Notes under the pieces: generated by a model
Told to the model about the DNA's origin: nothing
Seen by the model: the letters and a program-made list of their open reading frames with translations, nothing else
The model's database searches: none
NCBI GenBank assembly: GCA_963717215.1
Contig: CAVQVS010000003.1
Span: 186,001-250,000, forward strand
Reading direction: 5' to 3'
DNA: 64,000 nt
Source of the DNA: Roseiarcus sp963717215
GTDB lineage: Bacteria > Pseudomonadota > Alphaproteobacteria > Rhizobiales > Beijerinckiaceae
Shown: one piece after another, positions 54,855-63,710 of the stretch
Position numbering within the stretch: the first letter of the stretch is position 1
Layout of the letters: each line of letters begins with the position of its first letter
Made by a program: the position numbers and the translations under genes

Positions 54855-54879
54855 TGTGTCTCGGCGGTCAGCGCGATCG

Positions 54880-54895
54880 GCGCATAAATATGCGC
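54880..54895. promoter_or_regulatory. putative SorC operator 1
   Basis: Palindrome GCGCATA-AA-TATGCGC, 26 bases upstream of the regulator's ATG. Shares the core GCATAAATATGC with the second site at 55075, suggesting one dimeric or tetrameric protein binds both. Confidence 0.75.
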
Positions 54896-55027
54896 TATTG
54901 CATCAAAAATCAATCCTCAATCGATCTTTTACGGATCTTTCACGATCGTTGTTCGCTGATTATTCCGCGCTGCAACGCACAATAGCGCCATAGCGCGAGG
55001 CAGGAATCATCAGACTACCGCATGCGC

Positions 55028-55056
55028 TTGACAAGCACCTTCGCTATCGATATTCT
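55028..55056 (+). promoter_or_regulatory. sigma-70 promoter of the sugar operon
   Basis: TTGACA (55028-55033), 17-base spacer, TATTCT (55051-55056). Near-consensus. A transcription start near 55063 would place operator 2 just downstream, where bound repressor would block transcription. Confidence 0.8.
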
Positions 55057-55074
55057 TGCAATTAGATGCAGTAG

Positions 55075-55088
55075 TGCATAAATATGCA
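55075..55088. promoter_or_regulatory. putative SorC operator 2
   Basis: Palindrome TGCATA-AA-TATGCA between the promoter and the first gene. Shares its core with operator 1 at 54880, 195 bases away, compatible with looping. Confidence 0.75.
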
Positions 55089-55102
55089 GGGAGGAGCGCG
55101 CT

Positions 55103-55978
55103 TTGAACCTTTCGTCTCACGCCGATATCCGACCGGGATTAGCTACGCCGCTTGCGGCCTCGCTCAGCTCGGACGAGCGCGTGGAAAAGCTTCGAAGCCA
55201 AGCGCAGCGCGTCCGTCGAAGCGTTATCGAGATGATCGGGCGCGCCCGGCTTGGCCACATCGGCGGCGATTTCTCGGTCAGCGATATACTGACCACCCTG
55301 TTCTTCTCGGTGTTGCGGGTCGACCCCACAAACCCAAGCTCGCCGCAGCGAGACCGTTTCATCCTCAGCAAGGGTCATTGCGCGGCAGCGCTTTATTCGA
55401 CGCTCGCGTTGCGCGGGTTCTTTCCGGTCGAGAAGCTGAAGACCTTTCTCGAGCCCTTGTCGCCGCTGAACGGTCATCCGAACCGGCGGAAGGTTCCAGG
55501 CGTTGAAGCGAATACGGGGCCCCTCGGTCACGGTTTGCCTATCGGCGTCGGTATCGCAATCGGCGGCAAGCTCGCCAATGCCGGTTGGCGAACCTTTGTC
55601 GTGCTCGGCGACGGCGAATTGCAGGAAGGTTCCAACTGGGAAGCGGCGATGTACGCCGGCCATCGCAAGCTCGACAATCTGGTCGCGGTCGTCGACCGCA
55701 ATCGGCTGCAGCAGGGCGCACGCACCGAGGACACGAACCAGCTTGAGCCGCTCGGCGACAAATGGCGAGCTTTCGGATGGGACGTCGTCACCATTGATGG
55801 CCACGACCATGCCGCGCTTTACGAAGCCTTGTCTTCCCCGCACCCGGGCAGACCACGTTGCGTGATCGCCAACACCATCAAGGGCAAGGGCGTGTCGTTC
55901 ATCGAGGACCGCGTCGAGTGGCACCACAAGGTGCCGACGCCGGAACAGGTCGAACTCGCGCTCAAGGAGCTCGCGTGA
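55103..55978 (+). CDS. transketolase, N-terminal (ThDP-binding) subunit
   Basis: 291 residues, the first half of a split transketolase. Thiamine diphosphate motif is VVLGDGELQEGSNWEAAMYA; other conserved parts are ARLGHIGGDFSVSDIL, RFILSKGHCAAALY and HPNRRKVPGVEANTGPLGHG. TTG start at 55103 has GGGAGGA upstream. Its stop overlaps the start of the C-terminal subunit (TGATG). Split transketolases of this type include apulose-4-phosphate transketolase AptAB; the actual substrate is inferred from context only. Confidence 0.9.
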   Translation: MNLSSHADIRPGLATPLAASLSSDERVEKLRSQAQRVRRSVIEMIGRARLGHIGGDFSVSDILTTLFFSVLRVDPTNPSSPQRDRFILSKGHCAAALYSTLALRGFFPVEKLKTFLEPLSPLNGHPNRRKVPGVEANTGPLGHGLPIGVGIAIGGKLANAGWRTFVVLGDGELQEGSNWEAAMYAGHRKLDNLVAVVDRNRLQQGARTEDTNQLEPLGDKWRAFGWDVVTIDGHDHAALYEALSSPHPGRPRCVIANTIKGKGVSFIEDRVEWHHKVPTPEQVELALKELA

Positions 55979-56935
55979 TGAACGCACCCGTTCAAAACCC
56001 TCTTCCAACGTTCGATTGCCGCGTCGCCTTCGCAGAGACGCTGATCGAGCTTGCGAAGGTCGACGAACGCATCGTCGCGGTCTGCAACGACAGCGTCGGC
56101 TCGAGCAACCTTGTCGGCTTCCAGAAACTGTTCCCGGATCGTCTGGTCAACGTCGGCATCGCCGAGCAGAACATGGTTGGCGTGGCTGCAGGCCTCGCCA
56201 ACGCCGGCTTCATTCCCTTCGTCTGCGGCGCCGGCCCCTTCCTCACGGGCCGCGCGCTCGAGCAGATCAAGGTCGATGTCGCCTACAACAATTTTCCGGT
56301 CGTTCTCTGCGGCATGAGTCCAGGCATGGCTTATGGCGAGCTCGGCCCCACTCATCATTCGATCGAGGACCTCAGCTGGCTCCGCGCTATTGATGGACTC
56401 GGAATCGTCGTCCCGGCTGACCCTGCTCAGACGAGCGCTGCCGTACGCTGGGCTGCCGCCGCGGGAAGCCCTTGCTACATTCGCGTAGGCCGCACCAAGG
56501 TTCCGGCGGTCACGCCTGATGGCGCCGACGCCTTCGGCTTTGGCCGGGCGGACGTGTTGCGCGAGGGCAAGGATTTGTCCTTGGTTGCGACGGGAGCGAT
56601 GGTCTCTCGGGCGCTCGCCGCAGCGGACGCTCTTGCCGGCCAGGGCCTGAAGGCGCGCGTACTCAACGTCTCGACCATCAAACCGCTCGACGAGACGGCG
56701 ATCGTCGCGGCGGCGCGCGAAACAGGCGCAATCGTGACGATCGAGGAGGCAGTGGTTCAGGGCGGACTTGGCGCCGCGGTTGCCCAGACGGTCGTGCGCC
56801 ACGCGCCCGTCCCGATGCGCATCCTCGGCGTCACAAGCTTTGCCCCGACGGGGACCGCAGAGTTCCTCTTCGATCACTTCGGCCTCAATTCCGCAAGGCA
56901 TCGTCGCCGCCGCGCTCGAACTGAAGAAGCCGTAA
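55978..56935 (+). CDS. transketolase, C-terminal subunit (one apparent frameshift)
   Basis: About 318 residues after removing one A of the pair at 56895-56896. Pyrimidine-binding and C-terminal transketolase domains are visible: FDCRVAFAETLIELAK, LVNVGIAEQNMVGVAAGLA with the catalytic Glu, GPTHHSIEDLSWLRAI, then a C-terminal KARVLNVSTIKPLD block and IVTIEEAVVQGGLG. Without the correction the frame runs on into the kinase sequence; with it the protein ends GIVAAALELKKP at 56935, two bases before the kinase ATG. Pairs with the upstream subunit. Confidence 0.88.
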
Positions 56936-56936
56936 G

Positions 56937-58441
56937 ATGTCTGTCCGCTCATCCTCGCGATCGACCAGGGGACGAGCTCGACAAAGGCGTTGGTCGTCGA
57001 CGCGCGCGGCAACGTGGTCAGCCGCGCCCAGGCGCCGGTATCGCTCGCGACGCCAGAACCTGGTTGGGTGCAACAGGATGCGGAAGAAATCTGGGCGAGC
57101 GTTCGGCGAGCCGCTCGCGAGGCGCTCGATCTCGACACGGCGAAGCGCGTCGTCTCTGTCGGGCTTAGCACGCAGCGCGAATCCTGCGTGATATGGGATC
57201 GTCGCACCGGAGAGGCGCTAACGCCCATCCTCTCGTGGCAGGATCAGCGAACCGAGGCGATCTGCGCCGCGCTGCGAGCTGCCGGACACGGCGCTATGAT
57301 CCGCCGCCGCAGCGGATTGCCGCTCGACCCGATGTTCTCCGCAGCCAAGGCCCGCTGGCTGCTCGACCGCCTCCCGCAGGGACAGGCGCGCGCGAAAGCC
57401 GGCGAGATCTGCATAGGGACGATCGACGCCTATCTTCTGTCGCGCTTCGGCGGTGAGGCCGTGGTCGAGGCCGGCAACGCCTCGCGCACTCAGCTCTTCG
57501 ATGTCGTCGAGGGCGAAGTGGGACGATGATCTGCTTGCGATTTTCGACGTGCCTCTCGCCAGTCTGCCGCGCGTCGTCGCTTCCAATGGGCCATTTCCGA
57601 AGGCTCGCGGCCTGGCGCCGCTCGCGGACGGAACTCCTATCGGCGCGGTGCTCGCCGACTCCCATTCTGCCCTTTTTGCGCATGGGGCCTTTGCCCCGGG
57701 CCCCGTCAAGGCGACGCAGGGCACGGGCTCCTCGATCATGGGCCTCGTCGATCGTGCCGCTGTCCGCGACGGTGACGCCGGTGCGCCGGGTGTGTGTCTG
57801 ACTCTTGCGTGGCGGCTGGACCGGTCGATGCTCGCTTACGAAGGCAACATCCGCAGCGCCGGCGCAACCTTGATTTGGGCCGCCGAACTGCTCGGAATCT
57901 CCACGACAGAGCTTGCCGAGCTCGCCGCCACAACAGCCGAACTCGTGCGGCGTCAGCCTAGTACCCGCTTTCGGAGGCCTTGGCGCGCCGTGGTGGGACG
58001 CCAATGCGTCCGCGACGGCGACCGGCTTCTCGTTTGGCGCGACGCGCGCGCCTTTTGCGCGGGCTGCGCTGGATTCGATCGCCCACCAGATTGCCGATGT
58101 CGTCGACGCCTTCCGCTCAAGCGGCGCGCCGGTCGAGCGGTTATTGGTCGATGGCGGCCCGACTCGAAACGATCAGCTGATGCAGTTCGAGGCTGACATG
58201 GTCGGTCTCCCCGTCGAACGAACGTCGGTCGCCGAACTGTCGGCGTTGGGCGTTGCTCATCTTGCCGGGCTCAGCGCCGGGGTGTTCACAATGGAGCGTC
58301 TGAAGCAATTCGATCGGGGGGCCGAGCGGTTTGCGCCGATGATGACCGCCGAGGCTCGAACAAAGGAACGACTCGCATGGGCGCGGGCCGTCGCACGAGC
58401 TCGAGGCCTTCCGATCAGAATTCGATCCCCCGGCGCAGTGA
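56937..58441 (+). pseudogene. FGGY-family sugar kinase with multiple frameshifts
   Basis: All parts of a roughly 500-residue glycerol-kinase/xylulokinase-type carbohydrate kinase are present, in shifting frames. LILAIDQGTSSTKALVVD (phosphate loop) is out of frame with ATG 56937 by one missing base. PILSWQDQRTEAI and GTIDAYLLSRFGG follow. An extra G near 57515 leads to VKATQGTGSSIMGL. Another extra G near 57939 leads to VPAFGGLGAPWWD and LLVDGGPTRNDQLMQ. A last shift is needed to end before 58472. In a sugar operon with split transketolase this would phosphorylate a keto-sugar, for example apulose or xylulose. Real decay or assembly error cannot be separated here. Confidence 0.85.
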
Positions 58442-58471
58442 CGCCCAACCAGAACCTGGAGGAAACGCCCA

Positions 58472-59452
58472 ATGACGACCGGAGGAATGACCGCGGAGGT
58501 GCGGACCGGCGCCAACGCTTTGAACTTCGTCCGTGGCGCAACAGGTCCGCTTATTGGCCTGATACTCCTTTGCGTCTTTCTATCCCTGAGCACCGACACA
58601 TTCCTAACGGTGAGAAACCTGCTCAACGTGATGGACCAAGTCACCGTCCTCGGGGTCATGGCGGTTGGCATGACCTTGGTGATCCTCATTGGCGGAATCG
58701 ATCTCTCGGTAGGCTCGGTGTTGGCGTTGTCGGGCATGGTGATGGGTTATCTCGGCAACAGTCTCGGATGGCCGTTCGGGATTGCGATCGCGATCGCGCT
58801 TGTCGCATCCGCTTTATGTGGCGCGGTCACAGGCCTTATGATCACACGTCTGAACATGCCGGCCTTCATCGCGACGCTTGCCATGATGTCGATCGCACGC
58901 GGCATAGCCAGTATCATCACGAACGGCGAGCAGATCGTAGGTTTCCCGGACTGGTTCTCCAATCTCGCGATTATCCGTCACTTTGGCTTTTTGACCGTCA
59001 CGGTTGCAGTCATGGTCGTGATCGTAGCCGTCGCGTGGATCGTCTTGACTTTCCGACCGCCGGGTCGGGCGCTCTATGCCATTGGCGGTAGCGCTGAAGT
59101 CGCGCGCCTTGCCGGCATCAATGTCCGCGAGACGACCTTGATCGTCTACATGCTTTGCGCCCTCGCTGCAGGCCTTGCCGGCGTCATCCTGTCCGCCCGG
59201 CTTGATTCGGCGCAACCAAGCTCGGGCATCGGCTACGAGCTCGACACGATTGCCGCGGTGGTCATCGGAGGCGCGAGCCTCGCCGGCGGCATAGGTGGAA
59301 TCGGCGGAACTGTGGTTGGCGTGCTGATCATCGGCTTTCTGCGCAATGGCCTCAATCTTTTGCAGGTTTCACCGTTCGTCCAACAGGTCATCATCGGGGT
59401 GGTGATCGCAATCGCAGTGGCGGCCGACACCGTGCGGCGGAAGCATAAGTGA
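58472..59452 (+). CDS. ribose-type ABC transporter permease
   Basis: Inner-membrane permease of the RbsC/XylH class, 326 residues with about nine to ten helices. Signature stretches are GGIDLSVGSVLALSGMV, RPPGRALYAIGGSAEVARL AGI (the cytoplasmic coupling loop), and ELDTIAAVVIGGASLAGG. ATG 58472 has GGAGG nine bases upstream. Works with the binding protein at 59597 and ATPase at 60592 to import a pentose or similar sugar. Confidence 0.93.
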   Translation: MTTGGMTAEVRTGANALNFVRGATGPLIGLILLCVFLSLSTDTFLTVRNLLNVMDQVTVLGVMAVGMTLVILIGGIDLSVGSVLALSGMVMGYLGNSLGWPFGIAIAIALVASALCGAVTGLMITRLNMPAFIATLAMMSIARGIASIITNGEQIVGFPDWFSNLAIIRHFGFLTVTVAVMVVIVAVAWIVLTFRPPGRALYAIGGSAEVARLAGINVRETTLIVYMLCALAAGLAGVILSARLDSAQPSSGIGYELDTIAAVVIGGASLAGGIGGIGGTVVGVLIIGFLRNGLNLLQVSPFVQQVIIGVVIAIAVAADTVRRKHK

Positions 59453-59596
59453 GAAATATTCGAAAGGCGCGGCCCGACGCGTCTTCGATCGAGACGACGC
59501 TGCTCCGGAGCTGGAGCGGCTCGGGGTCCAGACGGACCGACAATGACGATTTCGGCGATACGTCGTCGAACGTCAAACAGAGAGCAGGAGGAAAGT

Positions 59597-60532
59597 ATGA
59601 GTTTCAGGATGGCTTCACTACTCACGGCGGTCGCCGTGATGGCGCTAGGGACTGCGTTCAGCGCGGAGGCAAAGGAGGCCAAGACGATCGGCCTCGCCGT
59701 CGCCAATCTTCAGGCTAACTTCTTCAATCAGATCAAAGAATCCGTCGAAGCGGAAGGCGCGGCGAAGGGAATCAAGATCATTACCGTCGACGCCAAGGGC
59801 GACGCGGCGACGCAGGTCAACCAGATCCAAGATCTGCTCGCGCAGAACATTGATGCGCTGATCTATATCCCGGCGGGCGCGACCGCGGCCGCCGTTCCGG
59901 TCAAAGCTGCGCGGGCCGCTGGGGTGCCCGTCATCAATGTTGATCGCAATGCAGAGGGATCGCCGGGCGACACCTTCATTGCGACAGACAGCGTGACGTC
60001 GGCCAAGCAAGTGTGCGCCTGGATCGCTAAGCAGGCCGGCGGGAAGGGCGAGATGCTCGTAATCCACGGTCAGAAGGGCACGACCCCGGAAGTGGACCGC
60101 ACCAAAGGATGTGCAGAGGCGCTGAAGGATTTCCCTGACATCAAGATCGTCGGACAGCTCTGGAGCGAGCAGTGGCATCAAGATGAGGGCTTCAAGCTCG
60201 CGCAAGACCTGCTGCAAGCTCATCCAAAGGCCAATATCATCTGGGGGCAGGCGGACGCACTTGCGCTCGGAGCTGCGCAAGCCGTCAAGGTCGCCAATCC
60301 GGATCACAAGATTTGGGTCGCTGGATTTGACGGCGATACGGCCGCGCTTACGGCGCTTAGGGACGGAGTGTTCGATGTCACCGCGACCCAGCAGACCCAG
60401 AAGATGGGCCGCATGGCGGTCGATTCCGCGATTGAATTGGTCGAGGGCAAGAAGCTGCCGCCCGAGCAGCTGCAGGATGCGACGCTAACCACGAAGGACA
60501 ACGTCGCCGGCTTCGTCGAGAAACACCCGTAA
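59597..60532 (+). CDS. periplasmic sugar-binding protein of the ABC transporter
   Basis: RbsB-like substrate-binding protein, 311 residues with a signal peptide (MASLLTAVAVMALGTAFSAEA). Mature part starts KTIGLAVANLQANFFNQIK, and has VINVDRNAEG and WVAGFDGDTAALTALRDG, typical of the pentose-binding periplasmic family. ATG 59597 follows GGAGGAAAGT. An intercistronic hairpin follows the stop. The bound sugar cannot be read from sequence. Confidence 0.93.
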   Translation: MSFRMASLLTAVAVMALGTAFSAEAKEAKTIGLAVANLQANFFNQIKESVEAEGAAKGIKIITVDAKGDAATQVNQIQDLLAQNIDALIYIPAGATAAAVPVKAARAAGVPVINVDRNAEGSPGDTFIATDSVTSAKQVCAWIAKQAGGKGEMLVIHGQKGTTPEVDRTKGCAEALKDFPDIKIVGQLWSEQWHQDEGFKLAQDLLQAHPKANIIWGQADALALGAAQAVKVANPDHKIWVAGFDGDTAALTALRDGVFDVTATQQTQKMGRMAVDSAIELVEGKKLPPEQLQDATLTTKDNVAGFVEKHP

Positions 60533-60545
60533 TCCCTGAAAAAGC

Positions 60546-60569
60546 GGGCGGCGCGTTCATGCGCCGCCC
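60546..60569 (+). other. intercistronic hairpin between binding-protein and ATPase genes
   Basis: Perfect 9-bp stem GGGCGGCGC / GCGCCGCCC with a 6-base loop, followed by CTCTTCTC rather than a T run. Could attenuate downstream transcription or protect the 3' end of the abundant binding-protein message. Confidence 0.65.
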
Positions 60570-60591
60570 CTCTTCTCAAGGCCGTTTCCTC

Positions 60592-62095
60592 ATGATTGCG
60601 CACCCAATGACAGAAGCTGAGCTGTCGATACGCGATATCGGTAAGCAATATGGTCCGAATATCGTCCTTAGCGAGATCAACCTGGACGTACGCACCGGCG
60701 AGGTGCTGGCGCTGCTCGGTGAGAACGGGGCCGGAAAGTCCACTCTGTCTGCGATCGTCGCCGGCGTTGTCAAACCGACGACCGGAACCATGACATGGGG
60801 CGGGGAGCCCTATGCGCCGCAATCGCCCGGCGACGCCCTGTCGTCTGGGATTGGTCTTATCCACCAGGAAATGCGCCTTCTCCTGGATCTCTCCATTGCC
60901 GAAAACGTCTTCGTCGGTCGATTGCCGCTCAGGAATGGGCGAATTGACCGGCAGACGATGAACGAGCGGGCCGCCGAGCAACTGCATCGGCTTGGGCTTG
61001 ATGTGTCGCCCACGACGCTGGTCCGCAATCTGCGCGTCGCTGCGCAACAGCAAGTCGAAATCGCCAAGGCGCTAACTCAGAACGCCCGCCTGCTTATTTT
61101 TGACGAGCCGACCGCAGCCCTCGGAGCCGAGGAGACGGATCGGCTGTTCGAACAGATTGGTCGATTGAAGAAAGAGGGTGTCGCCTTCGTCTATATAAGC
61201 CACCGCCTCGACGAGATTGCGCGCATCGCTGACCGCATTGCAGTGCTTCGGGACGGTAGGCTTGTGAGGACCTACGAGACCGCGCAGGTGCCAACCAAGA
61301 CCCTCGTGGAAGACATGGTTGGGAGGCCACTTGACCGCATGTTCCCGACGATTCCGCGGCCAGACGCCGACGCCTCGCCCCTGATCGAGGTTGTGGGACT
61401 GACCAGTCCCCTGGGGGATTTCTCCGACGTCAGCTTTTCCGTAAGACCCGGCGAAGTCTTTGGCGTCGCCGGCATCGTGGGGGCCGGGCGCACCGAGCTC
61501 ATGCGCGCGATTGCCGGAGCTGACCTCGTGTCTTCCGGCTCCGTCAAAGTTAGCGGCCAGGTCGTGCGGCTCAATGGCCCGGCCGACGCCCTTGCGCACG
61601 GCGTGGTGCTTGTGCCCGAGGATCGCAAGGCCCAGGGGCTTATTCTGGGGCAAACGATCGGTGAAAACCTTGCGCTCGGCAACTATGAGCGTCTCGCGCC
61701 TTCCGGCTGGATTACGAGCGGGCGCACGCGGGCCTTCGCCCAGCGCGGCATCAAGCGGTTCTTGATCAAAGGCTCGGCCGATCAGCCCGCAAGTACGCTC
61801 TCAGGCGGAAACCAACAAAAAGTGGTGATCGCCAAGACGATTTTGCGCGAGCCGAAGGTTGTCATTCTCGACGAGCCGAACTCGGGGCATCGACGTTGGC
61901 GCGCGCGCGGCCATCTACGAGATTATCGCTGAACTCGCACACGAGGGCATGGCCGTTATTATCGTCAGTTCCGACCTCGACGAGGTGCTCGGCCTGTCGC
62001 ATCGGGTGATGGTGCTTAGCCGCGGCATTAACCGCGGCGTGCTCGACCATGAAACGGCTGGACGCGTATCCGTCATGGAGCTCGCGATTCTTTAG
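60592..62095 (+). CDS. ribose-type ABC transporter ATPase (one apparent frameshift)
   Basis: RbsA/XylG-type protein with two ABC domains, about 500 residues after removing one A at 61879-61880. Domain 1: Walker A GENGAGKST, ABC signature region NLRVAAQQQVEIAKAL, Walker B RLLIFDEPTAAL. Domain 2: degenerate P-loop GIVGAGRTELMRAIAG, signature STLSGGNQQKVVIAK, Walker B VVILDEP then RGIDVGARAAIYEII in the other frame. Start may be ATG 60592 or 60607. Third component of the transporter. Confidence 0.9.
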
Positions 62096-62120
62096 ACACG
62101 CACGGCAAGGAGGATGCTTG

Positions 62121-62885
62121 GTGAACAGGTTCAGTCTGAGCGACGAAGTCGCGTTCGTCACCGGCGCGGGGAGCGGGATCGGACAGGGAATCGCCATTGG
62201 TCTCGCGGAGGCCGGCGCGCATGTCGCTTTATTCGATCTTACCGCAAGCAAAGGCCTTGAGGACACGGCCAAGGCGATCGCCGACAAGGGCCGACGTGCA
62301 TTGAAGACGACAGGCGACGTCTCGGACGCCGCGGCGCTGGAGGCGGCTGTCAAGGCCGCGGAGGCGGCCCTTGGACCGCTTACGCTTGCCGCTAATTGTG
62401 CCGGAATCGCAAACGCAACGCCGGCGGAGAATATGCCGCTCGAGCAATGGCGCAGGATGATCGACGTGAACCTCACGGGCATCTTTCTGTCATGTCAGGT
62501 TGAAGGACGTGTCATGCTGCCGCGGGGACGAGGCGCGATCGTCAACATCGCTTCGATGTCGGGCACGATCGTCAATCGCGGATTGCTGCAGGCGCATTAC
62601 AACACTTCGAAAGCGGGCGTTATCCACCTCTCCAAGAGCCTCGCCATGGAATGGGTGGACCGTGGCGTCAGGGTCAACGTCATCAGCCCCGGCTACACGG
62701 CGACTCCGATGAATCTTCGGCCTGAAGTGGCGGAGCAGCGCAAAATCTTCGAGCGAGAAACGCCGATGGGCCGCATGGCGACCGTCGACGAAATGGTCGG
62801 GCCGGCTGTCTTCCTCCTGAGTCGTGCGGCCTCATTCGTAACCGGCGTCGACCTTCTGGTCGACGGCGGCTTTGAGTGCTGGTAG
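62121..62885 (+). CDS. SDR family oxidoreductase (sugar/polyol type)
   Basis: 254-residue SDR with FVTGAGSGIGQGIA, NCAGIANA, NIASMSGTI, YNTSKAGVIHLSKS, and a C-terminal GVDLLVDGGFECW, an ending common in polyol/keto-sugar dehydrogenases of this class. GTG 62121 has AAGGAGG eight bases upstream, so it is chosen over longer frames. Last gene of the sugar operon, 25 bases after the ATPase. Likely acts on the transported sugar or its polyol. Confidence 0.9.
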   Translation: MNRFSLSDEVAFVTGAGSGIGQGIAIGLAEAGAHVALFDLTASKGLEDTAKAIADKGRRALKTTGDVSDAAALEAAVKAAEAALGPLTLAANCAGIANATPAENMPLEQWRRMIDVNLTGIFLSCQVEGRVMLPRGRGAIVNIASMSGTIVNRGLLQAHYNTSKAGVIHLSKSLAMEWVDRGVRVNVISPGYTATPMNLRPEVAEQRKIFERETPMGRMATVDEMVGPAVFLLSRAASFVTGVDLLVDGGFECW

Positions 62886-62942
62886 CTGCGGTTCTCTTGT
62901 GTCGGCCAGCTCCTCTGGTGCGTGGAGGACGGCGGTCGCGTC

Positions 62943-63710
62943 TCAGGCAAGAGGAAGCTCGGCTGCTTCGCTGCCGGATTGCGCGCGAAAGTTCGAAAGC
63001 GTCACGCCGATGCGTCGAATGCCTTTGGGTGGTGGGAATACCGATCGGATCAGGCCGAGGGCGAGCTGATGCAGCGTCTCCCTCGTTTGAATCGTCATTG
63101 CCATCGACCGGCTGCGGATGGAAATCTGAAAGTCGGCCCATTTGACTTTCACGGTGACCGTTCGGCCGAGCGCGTTCGTTTTCTCGCACCAGGCCCAGAC
63201 ATCGTCTGCGATTTCGATCACCGCCGCCTCGATTCGAACGGGATCAATCAAGTCCTAGGAAAAGTCGTTTCCGATCCCGATGACTTTCGTTCGCGGTTCG
63301 CTGGCACTGGTCGTCCTAACCGCGCGCGATTTCATAATACCAGCTGCCGGCCTTGCCGAAATTACGCTGAAGGAAATCGAGTGTTTGCCGCCGAAGATCT
63401 GTGCCCGTCTCAATGCCAAGGGCGTGCATCTTGACCGTCGTCCTTGGACCCACGCCGTGAAACTTCGCCACCCGCGGGCTCGCTACAAAGGCTTCGGCTT
63501 GGTCGGGCATGATCGCGAACTGGCCATCCGGTTTGCGAATGTCTGATGCGATCTTGGCGAGGAACTTGTTGCAGGAAATTCCCGCCGACGCTGTGAGCCT
63601 GGTTTCCTCGTAGATGTGCGCCTCCTTGGCGGTCTCCCATGCGGTCGGGATGCCCCTGAGGTTGTCGGTTACATCCAGATAGGCTTCATCGAGAGAGAGA
63701 GTTTGGGCAG
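62943..63710 (-). pseudogene. dinB: DNA polymerase IV (dinB) remnant
   Basis: Y-family polymerase with its N-terminal region missing. The first recognisable part is LSLDEAYLDVTDN (palm, catalytic Asp-Glu), then ASAGISCNKFLAKIASD and KFHGVGPRT (thumb). After at least two frame changes around 63250-63320 comes the little-finger domain (DDVWAWCEKTNALGRTVTVK, with TFSxDLID-type sequence before it). The missing N-terminus is replaced by LigD sequence. Translesion synthesis activity is not expected. Confidence 0.82.
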
